This document shows positions 42,772-50,874 of a DNA stretch of 64,000 bases, in pieces (within the stretch, counting starts at the first letter, position 1; each line of letters starts with the position of its first letter). Source of the DNA: Pedobacter roseus (GTDB lineage: Bacteria > Bacteroidota > Bacteroidia > Sphingobacteriales > Sphingobacteriaceae); the NCBI RefSeq assembly GCF_014395225.1, contig NZ_CP060723.1:2232001-2296000 (forward strand), given 5' to 3'. The position numbers were made by a program, and so were the translations under genes. A model generated the notes under the pieces. That model was not told the origin of the DNA. It did not search any database and saw only the letters and a list, made by a program, of their open reading frames with translations.

Positions 42772-43826
42772 AAACCAACATACTGGTACTTTCGCTCTCC
42801 GACCAGATGGGAGGGGCTGAACAGTGCCTCAGATTGATTGCTGCACAAACGAATGCGCAGATGCTCTTTTTACTGAGCGCGAAATCCAGTAAACTTTCAG
42901 AAATAGACCCCGAAAAGGCACAATACCTGAGTAAAAGCAGCCTGTTAATGGGTTTCATCAGGCTTCCGTTTGCCCTCTATCGTTATCGTAATTTCACACT
43001 TGTTAGTTCGCATGCTTACCTCAATGCGGTAATCGGGATAATGGGGCGTGTAGGTTATTTGAAAGGCGTACTCATTGTGAGAGAATCTACTTCAATATTT
43101 GAAAGATACAACGGCTTAAAAAAACGGCTTTATCTGTTGCTTTATAGATTAGGCTATCCGGCATTGGATCGGGTAATCTGCCAGAGCAATGCAATGGCCA
43201 GTCAACTGTTGGCCAACGCAACATACCTTGGCGAAAATGTGGTTAGGGTTGTTCCCAATCCTTTAAACCTTGATAAAGCCCTGGTGATGGCAGCAATTGA
43301 AAGTTCGCCGGTTGTGGGCCAATATATATGCGCTGCGGGTCGGCTCATTGCTATAAAAGGCTTCGATCTGTTGATTAAAGCGTTTTCGCGGTTATTGGTA
43401 CAACATCCCGATTTACGCCTGGTTATTTTGGGTGCCGGACCGCTACATGCCGAACTCAATTTATTGATTAAAGAACTGGGGATAGACAAAAACGTGATGT
43501 TGATCGGTTACCAGGAAAATCCATATCCTTATTTCAAATCGGCACGGGTATGTGTTATCCCATCCATTATGGAGGGTTTTCCAAATGTATTGCTGCAAAT
43601 GATGGCCGTAAACGATTCGGTAGTAAGCACACGCTGCGCTGGAGGTATTGAAGATATTCCAGGTATCATCAAGGTAAATCCCGGATCGGTAAATGAACTT
43701 TATGCAGGGTTGCAGGAGGCCATGTTGAATAAAAATCCTGAACGTTCGGCGATGGACGCCTTTCTGGCAGAACGTAACCCCGGCGCCTTTATCCATAACG
43801 TGTTCTCCGGACTGCCTTCAAATTAA
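42768..43826 (+). CDS. Glycosyltransferase family 4
   Basis: This 352-aa GT-B protein has the N-terminal SLSDQMGGAEQCLR motif, a C-terminal domain starting CAAGRLIAIKGFDLLIKAF, then LGAGPLHAEL and the donor-site segment SIMEGFPNVLLQMMA. The second Glu of the usual E-x7-E is replaced by Gln here (EGFPNVLLQ), which may alter donor binding or catalysis. It probably adds one sugar to the repeat unit. Confidence 0.9.
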   Translation: MKTNILVLSLSDQMGGAEQCLRLIAAQTNAQMLFLLSAKSSKLSEIDPEKAQYLSKSSLLMGFIRLPFALYRYRNFTLVSSHAYLNAVIGIMGRVGYLKGVLIVRESTSIFERYNGLKKRLYLLLYRLGYPALDRVICQSNAMASQLLANATYLGENVVRVVPNPLNLDKALVMAAIESSPVVGQYICAAGRLIAIKGFDLLIKAFSRLLVQHPDLRLVILGAGPLHAELNLLIKELGIDKNVMLIGYQENPYPYFKSARVCVIPSIMEGFPNVLLQMMAVNDSVVSTRCAGGIEDIPGIIKVNPGSVNELYAGLQEAMLNKNPERSAMDAFLAERNPGAFIHNVFSGLPSN

Positions 43827-43884
43827 TTAAATACTGATCTCCCGGTTAGTATTCCCAATCAACAGATTGCCAAACAAATAAAAA

Positions 43885-45027
43885 ATGAAAGATTCACTTC
43901 TGCTCATCATGACCCCGAATATGAGCCTTGCGCAGTGGGACAAAACGGGATTGCTCTCAAGGGAACTTGATATTTACCAAAAAATATGCGCTGCAACCGG
44001 GCTTCGGCTCATTGTTTACAGTTACGGCAGAAACGAAAAAAGCTTTTTAACAGGTATTGAAGGGGCAAGCGTGCTCGAAATGCCCGGCTGGATTCCAAAA
44101 GGAATTCCATTTTCAGTACAGAATTTGTTGTATCACCTGGTTTCGCCGGTGCTCTTCTTCCGCAGTTTTAAAAGAATAAAAATTGCCAAAACAAACCAGT
44201 ATGCTGCCAGTGCATTTGGACTTTTAATCAAAGTGCTTTTCAATATTCAACTGGTCATCAGGATGGGCTATTACCATAGCCATTTAAAACCAAGGGGACG
44301 TTTATGGCGCTTCATGGAAAAAATCGCTTTTTCTTATTGCGACCGGATTTTGGTTACCTCAAAAAGTGCCGAACGTTTTATTAAAGAGGAATATCACATT
44401 GATCCGAATAAAATAACAACCATTCATAATTCTATAGATCTTGAACTTTTTAAGCCTGATAATACGCCAAAACAAGTAGATGTACTTTTTGTGGGAAGGT
44501 TGGAAAAGGTGAAAAATATCAGATTACTTACTGATTTTCTGAAGAAAACGAGTTGTAGCGTATTGGTCATTGGCGATGGTTCACTGTCTGGTGAAATAGA
44601 AGCAATAACCCATACAAAAGACAACATTAAATGGATCAAAAGAGTAGATAACAAAGCGCTTCCCCAATACTATAACCTTGCCCGGATGTACATCCTTATA
44701 TCTGAGTACGAAGGTAATCCAAAAAGCCTGTTAGAGGCCATGTCGTGCGGGCTTCCCTGTATCGGTACCAATGTGCCGGGCATAGCCGAATGCATTAGTC
44801 AGGATTACACGGGCCTGTTAATCGGCCAGCATGTAAATGTATTGGCCAGCGCGGTAAACCGCTTGTTGTCCAATCCGTTGAAAGCCCAAAAAATAGGTGA
44901 AAATGCAAGAGAATGGATTATCGCTTCCTGCAACATGCAACAGAACATGTTGCAGGAGGCAGAATTTTATAAACCATTATTAGCAGATTCTCCGCTGCCA
45001 GAAAATAAAATGTTGATCCAAAACTAA
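43885..45027 (+). CDS. Glycosyltransferase family 4
   Basis: This 380-aa protein has a C-terminal GT4 domain (VDVLFVGRLEKVKNIRLL near 200, VIGDGSLSGEI near 230) and the E-x7-E donor site SEYEGNPKSLLEAMSCGLP near 275. The N-terminal half is more divergent (SLAQWDKTGLLSRELDIY). A 59-bp gap separates it from the previous gene. Sugar specificity is not readable. Confidence 0.9.
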   Translation: MKDSLLLIMTPNMSLAQWDKTGLLSRELDIYQKICAATGLRLIVYSYGRNEKSFLTGIEGASVLEMPGWIPKGIPFSVQNLLYHLVSPVLFFRSFKRIKIAKTNQYAASAFGLLIKVLFNIQLVIRMGYYHSHLKPRGRLWRFMEKIAFSYCDRILVTSKSAERFIKEEYHIDPNKITTIHNSIDLELFKPDNTPKQVDVLFVGRLEKVKNIRLLTDFLKKTSCSVLVIGDGSLSGEIEAITHTKDNIKWIKRVDNKALPQYYNLARMYILISEYEGNPKSLLEAMSCGLPCIGTNVPGIAECISQDYTGLLIGQHVNVLASAVNRLLSNPLKAQKIGENAREWIIASCNMQQNMLQEAEFYKPLLADSPLPENKMLIQN

Positions 45028-45037
45028 ATTAAATACT

Positions 45038-46009
45038 ATGTTGATTTCCGTTATTATGTCGGTTTACAATGCGGAGGAGTACCTCAGTGAAGCCATTGAT
45101 TCCATTCTCAGCCAAAACCATAAAGCCTTCGAACTAATTATTGTTGATGATGGCTCTACAGATAGCAGTGCTGATATTATCAGGCAGTATGCCAATCTCG
45201 ACAGTCGCATTATCCTTATTTCCAATGAAAAAAATATTGGCCTTCCAAAATCGTTGAACAAGGCAATCCTGTTTTCAAAAGGCGAGTACATTGCCCGTCA
45301 CGATGCCGACGACAGGTCTGCTCCTGAGCGTTTTTCCATTCAAGCGGCTTATGCCGAGGCCCATCCCGAAACCGACCTGATTGGCAGTGATTGTTATGTA
45401 ATTGATATTAATGGCGATATCGTTTGCGAGAACAATAGTTATTCTGCCATCACCGACCCGTGGACAGACCTGCTGGAAAGACGCGCCATATTTACCCATG
45501 GCAGCACTTTCATAAAAAAATCTTCCCTGATCAATGTTGGGCTTTATGACGAAAGGTTCTATTATTCGCAGGATGGCGAACTATGGCTCAGGTTCCTCTC
45601 GAGGGGAGCAAAGGTACATACCATTGCCAGGCCGCTCTACCATTACCGGGTACTGCCATTACAAACCGTAAAAAAATACAATGCACAAGCCTCTTTTAAC
45701 GAGGTGAAACACATGATGTATGTCCACCACTCAAGCGATACCGAAATTACTTCAAAACTGGAAGAAATTGCAGGTATTATTGCCGAAAAAAAACCTCAAA
45801 CAAGCGTAGAAAATTATAAATCCATCTATTGGAAAACCCTGGCCAATATCGCTTATTTCAATCATGCCCGCAATTGGACCATTCCTTATCGCTACTTGTT
45901 CAGGGCTTTCAGGGAAAATGAGTTGAAGCAGAACACCTTCTATCTTTTAAAATTGGGCGTACTGTATTTGATGCCCAGGTTTATCACCGCTAAGCTACGC
46001 AAGCAATGA
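45038..46009 (+). CDS. Glycosyltransferase family 2
   Basis: This 323-aa GT-A enzyme starts ISVIMSVYNAEEYLSEAIDS, with the nucleotide site VDDGSTDSSADI and the metal-binding DxD-like segment ARHDADDRS near 88. The C-terminal region is helical and amphipathic (YLFRAFRENELKQNTFYLLK), probably membrane associated. It would transfer one sugar to the lipid-linked intermediate. Its stop overlaps the next start (ATGA). Confidence 0.93.
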   Translation: MLISVIMSVYNAEEYLSEAIDSILSQNHKAFELIIVDDGSTDSSADIIRQYANLDSRIILISNEKNIGLPKSLNKAILFSKGEYIARHDADDRSAPERFSIQAAYAEAHPETDLIGSDCYVIDINGDIVCENNSYSAITDPWTDLLERRAIFTHGSTFIKKSSLINVGLYDERFYYSQDGELWLRFLSRGAKVHTIARPLYHYRVLPLQTVKKYNAQASFNEVKHMMYVHHSSDTEITSKLEEIAGIIAEKKPQTSVENYKSIYWKTLANIAYFNHARNWTIPYRYLFRAFRENELKQNTFYLLKLGVLYLMPRFITAKLRKQ

Positions 46010-47178
46010 AACACAAACTGATGAGGATTACCACTGTGCCAATTTCCTTATTGGTGCTGCTCAAAAAACAGCTTGTGTTTATGAGTCAGTATTTTGATGT
46101 ACTGGCCGTTTCCTCGGCTGGCGATGCCCTGCAACAGGTAGGAAAGGAGGCACCCGTAAGGATTAAGGCCGTAAACATGACCCGTAGGGTAACACCGCTA
46201 CAGGATCTTGTCGGCATTTTTAAACTCTGCAGGGTAATGCTTGCCGAACGCCCCAGTATAGTACATACCCACACCCCCAAAGCGGGCCTGCTTGGTATGA
46301 TTGCCGCAAAACTGGTGGGGGTACCCATCAGGCTCCATACAGTAGCAGGTTTACCTGTTCTCGAAAAAAAAGGCTTACTCAAATGGACAATGGGCATCAC
46401 TGAAATACTTACTTCGGCCTGCGCCACCCACATATATGCCAATTCGCCAAATATGATGCGCCTGATGATAGACCGAAGGTATTGCACAGGAAAAAAAATC
46501 AAAGTAATTGGAAGGGGCAGCACTGGGGGGATTGATACCGCAGTGTTTAACCCGGATTTACCAGGAATTATTGCTGCAAAAACTGAAACCAGAACTGCCC
46601 TGAGATTAAAAGATGACGCATTTGTTTATTGTTTCATTGGCAGGATGGTTGGCGATAAGGGCATATCAGAACTGGTGAGTGCTTTCTGCAACCTCTATAA
46701 GCAAAACCCACGGATGATCTTATTATTGGTTGGTCCTTTCGAAAACGAACTCGATCCGCTGCCAGCTGCCATTCATAAGCTCATTAATGAACATGAGGGA
46801 ATCAGGTGGCTGGATTTTCAAACCGATATCCGGAAATATTTGGCCATCAGCGATGTGTTTGTATTTCCGAGTTACCGCGAGGGTTTCCCCAATGTAATTA
46901 TGCAGGCAGGCGCAATGGGGGTTCCCTGTATTGTAAGTAACATTAACGGTTGCAACGAAATTATTAATGAGGGTTTAAACGGGCTGATCGTTCCGGTTAA
47001 AAACATTCCCCATTTAGAACAGGCCATGGCAAGGCTTCATGCCACACCAACCGAAAGGTTAAACATGGCTACTGCCAGCAGGGCAATTATCCAAAGCCGA
47101 TATGAAAGCGATCTGCTGATCGGGCAGATATTTTCAGAATACCAACTTCAGATTCAGAAATATAACAACAAAAATTAA
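46006..47178 (+). CDS. Glycosyltransferase family 4 (CapM/WbpX-type)
   Basis: This 390-aa protein contains SIVHTHTPKAGLLGMIAAKL near 85 and VPIRLHTVAGLP near 106, motifs of the CapM-like GT4 group that often adds the second sugar after the initiating one. Its C-terminal domain has FIGRMVGDKGISELV near 207 and the donor site SYREGFPNVIMQAGAMGVP, where the second Glu position is Gln. Position just before the PglC-like gene supports an early step in repeat-unit assembly; that is inference. Confidence 0.91.
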   Translation: MKHKLMRITTVPISLLVLLKKQLVFMSQYFDVLAVSSAGDALQQVGKEAPVRIKAVNMTRRVTPLQDLVGIFKLCRVMLAERPSIVHTHTPKAGLLGMIAAKLVGVPIRLHTVAGLPVLEKKGLLKWTMGITEILTSACATHIYANSPNMMRLMIDRRYCTGKKIKVIGRGSTGGIDTAVFNPDLPGIIAAKTETRTALRLKDDAFVYCFIGRMVGDKGISELVSAFCNLYKQNPRMILLLVGPFENELDPLPAAIHKLINEHEGIRWLDFQTDIRKYLAISDVFVFPSYREGFPNVIMQAGAMGVPCIVSNINGCNEIINEGLNGLIVPVKNIPHLEQAMARLHATPTERLNMATASRAIIQSRYESDLLIGQIFSEYQLQIQKYNNKN

Positions 47179-47197
47179 CAGCTACGCTCCTAAAACC

Positions 47198-47821
47198 ATG
47201 TACAATTCAAAAATGAAAAGGCTACTGGATATTTTATTGGCCTTAACCATATTTATCCTGGTATCGCCGGTAATGCTGATTATCCTTCTGGTTTTACTCT
47301 TCACCACAGGAGGCCAGCCCATCTTTATGCAAGAGCGGGCAGGTAAAAACGAAGGGCCATTTATGCTTTTTAAATTTAGGACGATGAACTCGGTGAAGGC
47401 ACCGGATGGTGAACTGGCATCCGATCAGGTTAGGCTAACAGCCTTTGGCCGTTTTCTGCGAAAATCATCGCTTGATGAACTTCCACAGCTGATTAATGTG
47501 ATCTGTGGACAGATGAGCCTGATTGGTCCCCGACCACTCTTTATGAGGTACCTGGATTATTACCGGCCAATAGAAAAAAAACGCCACAGTGTACGCCCGG
47601 GTATTTCAGGATGGGCCCAGGTTAATGGTCGTAACAATGCAAATTGGGACGAGCGCCTACGTATGGATGTATTTTATGTAGAAAATGTGTCTTTTAAGCT
47701 TGATGTGCTTATCATTTATAAAACAGTTATCAATATTATACTTTCCCGTGATGTGGTTGTAGATGAGACCTATTTGATTGCTGATCTTAACGAGGAAAGG
47801 CAGGCAGATGTTGTCCGGTAG
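47198..47821 (+). CDS. PglC-like initiating phosphoglycosyltransferase
   Basis: This 207-aa monotopic enzyme has one re-entrant N-terminal helix (RLLDILLALTIFILVSPVML) and the PglC core: FKFRTMN, KSSLDELPQL with the catalytic Asp-Glu pair, GQMSLIGPRPL and GISGWAQVNGRN. It lacks the WbaP-type membrane extension. It transfers phospho-sugar to undecaprenyl phosphate and starts the repeat unit. With PglE- and PglF-like genes downstream, the sugar is likely a bacillosamine-type diacetamido sugar. A second start at 47213 (MKRLLDI) is possible. Confidence 0.93.
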   Translation: MYNSKMKRLLDILLALTIFILVSPVMLIILLVLLFTTGGQPIFMQERAGKNEGPFMLFKFRTMNSVKAPDGELASDQVRLTAFGRFLRKSSLDELPQLINVICGQMSLIGPRPLFMRYLDYYRPIEKKRHSVRPGISGWAQVNGRNNANWDERLRMDVFYVENVSFKLDVLIIYKTVINIILSRDVVVDETYLIADLNEERQADVVR

Positions 47822-48593
47822 TTATCGGCTCAAACGCCTTCACGCTAACGAACGTATAGCTATCGATCACATTGCACTACTGTTACGGAACACTTATCAT
47901 ACTCAGGTTTCTGGTTTTTTTATCTATCACGACCCTAGTTACGCTAAATACCTGAGAATGGCCTCGCTGGATGAGGATAATTTCTGGATATACCAGTTAA
48001 TTGATCCATTAGGAGAGCAGATGCTGGCGTTTGCCATATTAACCCGTAAAGAGCGGGATATTTTTCTCAACCAGATTGTTGTTTTGGAGCATTTTAGGGG
48101 TGGTAACCTGGCTGCAACGCTACTTTCGGGCATTCTCGGATTACTATTAGAAAAGTACGGTAATGATGAATTCAGCTCCCTAAAGCTCGAAACCTTTTAC
48201 AGCAACCAAAGGGCCATGGCCATTTATCAGCATTGGAAAATGGAAGCCAGCCCAGGCAAAAACTGGTATTTAAATAAGGTGCCAGAGCATGATAATCAAC
48301 TTCAGAAGGCTATAACCACCTGTTCTACAATTACCGACCCTTACGGTTTCCTGCAGCTTTATGCTAACAACAATCCAATGGGAACGGTGATTAACGGTGA
48401 TCGGGCAAGGATAAACGGAGCACACATCGATGACGCAAAGATTTTAATCAAGTACCTCAACGGGCAGATGGGCATTTCCAAAATCTGCCTGGTTGCTGAG
48501 CAACAGCTCCAGCTCCCGTTAATCGATCGAACCATAACCTATTCACTTGGCATTTCCGAATTAAGGGATATGCTCTCTACAACAAAATTATAA
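47808..48593 (+). CDS. GNAT-family acetyltransferase
   Basis: This protein of about 261 aa has an N-terminal GNAT fold: IFLNQIVVLEHFRGGNLAATL (acetyl-CoA loop) near 80 and the NQRAMAIYQHWKM segment near 133. The C-terminal 100 residues have no family I recognise. An ATG at 47778 would add ten residues but overlap the previous gene by 44 bp, so 47808 is preferred. In the usual bacillosamine pathway the acetyl step is done by PglD, a left-handed beta-helix enzyme. None was found, so this GNAT may do it. That is inference. Confidence 0.8.
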   Translation: MLSGSYRLKRLHANERIAIDHIALLLRNTYHTQVSGFFIYHDPSYAKYLRMASLDEDNFWIYQLIDPLGEQMLAFAILTRKERDIFLNQIVVLEHFRGGNLAATLLSGILGLLLEKYGNDEFSSLKLETFYSNQRAMAIYQHWKMEASPGKNWYLNKVPEHDNQLQKAITTCSTITDPYGFLQLYANNNPMGTVINGDRARINGAHIDDAKILIKYLNGQMGISKICLVAEQQLQLPLIDRTITYSLGISELRDMLSTTKL

Positions 48594-48596
48594 ACT

Positions 48597-49634
48597 ATGA
48601 ACTATACGATTATTAAAATAGAAGAAGGTGATAAATGGAGAGATTATGTGCAAAAGGCTAAATACTACGATTTCTATCATTCCTGGTATTATCACCATAA
48701 CATTAAAAATGGAGAGGCTTTTCTGTTCGTTTATGAAAAAGAAGCTGCTTTTATAGCCATACCGCTAATTAAAAGGGCCATAAATGGAAGCGAATGCTTC
48801 GACCTCACTTCTGCTTACGGATACCTTGGTCCAATAACCAACCTCGATGTAGAGGAACTTAGCAGGGAGTTCCTATTGGCCTTTAGAGCAGCATTTCTTG
48901 ATTTTATGGCGCAGGAAAAAATCGTTTGTGCCTTTAGCAGGTTACATCCCTTACTGCATCAGGTAGCGCTTTTGGATGATATCGGCGGTGTGTATGAGAA
49001 CGGATCTACCGTTTACATCGATCTCGAAAGCTCCATCGAACAGCAGACCAGGCATTACCGAAAATCTGTTAAAAACTCCATTCATGCCCTTGCCGAAAGT
49101 TCGCCCTCGGTTAAAGTGGTAGAAACAGCAGCAGAGTTGGAAACATTTGTTTCCATTTATACCGAGAATATGAAGCGGATAGGGGCCGATAATTATTATC
49201 ATTTCGACCTGCAGTATTTTAAAGAGCTGATCGGAGCCGAAGAGTTTTTATCACTGCCCTTAATGTTGTACCTGGATGGAATTGCCATTGCGGCAGGATT
49301 CTTCGTTTACACCAACGATATTATTCAGGTGCACTTGCTGGCAACCAAAACAGAGTTCCTGCACCTTTCGCCTACAAAACTTCTCATACATGAGGCAAGC
49401 AGGATCGGTAGAGACCGTGGGATGAGATACCTTCATTTGGGAGGAGGAGTTGGGGGTAAAAATGATTCACTTTTCTTTTGGAAATCAGGTTTTTCAGACC
49501 GCTTGCTTTCATTCCGCACCTGGAGATACATCAACAATCAGGCAGAATATGACCGGCTTAAAGCCAAAATGGCTTCAGACGAAGCAAAAGACAATGATTT
49601 CTTCCCTGCTTATCGCGCATTGGAAAAACAGTAA
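48597..49634 (+). CDS. FemAB-family acyl/aminoacyl transferase
   Basis: This 345-aa protein has two GNAT-like subdomains. YYDFYHSWYYHHNI near residue 22 and YRKSVKNSIHAL near 155 match FemAB-like proteins, and the C-terminal GMRYLHLGGGVGGKNDSLFFW motif (about 285) is the family hallmark. FemAB-like proteins in sugar loci are proposed to attach acyl or aminoacyl groups to amino sugars. It starts 3 bp after the GNAT gene, so the two are probably cotranslated. The substrate is unknown. Confidence 0.82.
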   Translation: MNYTIIKIEEGDKWRDYVQKAKYYDFYHSWYYHHNIKNGEAFLFVYEKEAAFIAIPLIKRAINGSECFDLTSAYGYLGPITNLDVEELSREFLLAFRAAFLDFMAQEKIVCAFSRLHPLLHQVALLDDIGGVYENGSTVYIDLESSIEQQTRHYRKSVKNSIHALAESSPSVKVVETAAELETFVSIYTENMKRIGADNYYHFDLQYFKELIGAEEFLSLPLMLYLDGIAIAAGFFVYTNDIIQVHLLATKTEFLHLSPTKLLIHEASRIGRDRGMRYLHLGGGVGGKNDSLFFWKSGFSDRLLSFRTWRYINNQAEYDRLKAKMASDEAKDNDFFPAYRALEKQ

Positions 49635-49683
49635 CCTGGTAAAATCCAGTATCCATTAATAAGAACTTAAATAAGATAAGGTT

Positions 49684-50874
49684 ATGAGTAAAAGAATCTA
49701 TCTCTCTCCTCCGCACATGAGCGGACAGGAGATCATGTATGTAAAAAATGCATTCGATACCAATTGGGTAGCACCTCTAGGGCCAAATGTTGATGGCTTT
49801 GAGGTGGATATCGCGGGCTTCCTTGGCGATGGTACACAGGTGGCGGCCTTAAATTCGGGCACAGCAGCCATTCATTTGGGGCTGGTACTGTTGGGTGTAG
49901 GGGCAGGTGATGAGGTTATCTGTCAATCACTTACTTTTTCAGCCTCTGCTAATCCTATTTTATACCTTGGCGCAAGGCCAGTATTTATCGATAGCGAATC
50001 TCAAACCTGGAACATGTCGCCGTTTTTTCTGGAACAGGCCATTAAAAATAGGCTTGAAGCCGGAATAAAGCCAAAAGCCATTATTGTGGTACATCTTTAT
50101 GGCATGCCCGCATTGATAGAAGAGATTGTTGAAATAGGCGAACGGTACGGAATTCCAATTCTGGAAGACGCTGCCGAGGCTTTGGGCTCAACATTTAGGG
50201 GAAGAAAACTCGGAACTTTTGGCGCCATCGGGATCTTTTCTTTTAATGGCAATAAAATCATTACCACTTCAGGTGGCGGGGCCATGGTATCTAAAAGTGC
50301 TGCATTGGTGGCAAAGGCCCGTTTTCTGTCCTGTCAGGCAAAAGAATCCTGTGCCTATTTTCAGCATACCGAAATTGGCTACAACTATCGCATGAGCAAT
50401 ATTGCTGCTGGAATTGGCAGGGGACAGATGGAAATGCTGCCCATGAGGATTTCGCAAAGGCGTGCAATATTCAACAGGTACAGGGAAAGCCTTTCGGGGA
50501 CAATCGGAATCAGTTTTCAGGAAGAACCAAACCAACATTATTTCTCCAACAGGTGGCTTACTGCTTTTGTTGTGAACGAATCGGAACATTTTGAGGTCGA
50601 AAATTTCAGGCAGGCACTCGAGGCCGAAAATATTGAAGTGAGGTACATCTGGAAGCCGATGCACCTGCAGCCACTGTTTTCGCAATACCTTTATTTCGGC
50701 TCAGGTGTGAGCGATCGCCTTTTTCAGAATGGGATCTGTCTTCCATCAGGATCGGCGATGGACGAAGAAGATATGTCGAGAATTATCGGGGCATTTGAGC
50801 GCAATTTCTCGCCAAAACCCATCATTTACAGCGGAGCTATTATACAAGAAGAATATGGTACGGAAACAAACTGA
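49684..50874 (+). CDS. PLP-dependent sugar aminotransferase (PglE-like, DegT/DnrJ/EryC1)
   Basis: This 396-aa enzyme has the family features in order: YLSPPHMSGQEIMYVKNAF at the start, SGTAAIHLGL near 58, EDAAEALGS near 163, and the PLP lysine Lys191 in FNGNKIITTSGGG. The N-terminus and WKPMHLQPLF near 326 match PglE-type aminotransferases that aminate C4 of UDP-4-keto-GlcNAc. Its 3' end overlaps the true start of the dehydratase by 20 bp. Together they should make UDP-4-amino-4,6-dideoxy-GlcNAc. Confidence 0.93.
   Translation: MSKRIYLSPPHMSGQEIMYVKNAFDTNWVAPLGPNVDGFEVDIAGFLGDGTQVAALNSGTAAIHLGLVLLGVGAGDEVICQSLTFSASANPILYLGARPVFIDSESQTWNMSPFFLEQAIKNRLEAGIKPKAIIVVHLYGMPALIEEIVEIGERYGIPILEDAAEALGSTFRGRKLGTFGAIGIFSFNGNKIITTSGGGAMVSKSAALVAKARFLSCQAKESCAYFQHTEIGYNYRMSNIAAGIGRGQMEMLPMRISQRRAIFNRYRESLSGTIGISFQEEPNQHYFSNRWLTAFVVNESEHFEVENFRQALEAENIEVRYIWKPMHLQPLFSQYLYFGSGVSDRLFQNGICLPSGSAMDEEDMSRIIGAFERNFSPKPIIYSGAIIQEEYGTETN

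Noticed and set aside
50729..50854. Longer start for the PglF-like dehydratase
   Set aside because: Would overlap the aminotransferase by 146 bp; ATG at 50855 gives the family N-terminus.
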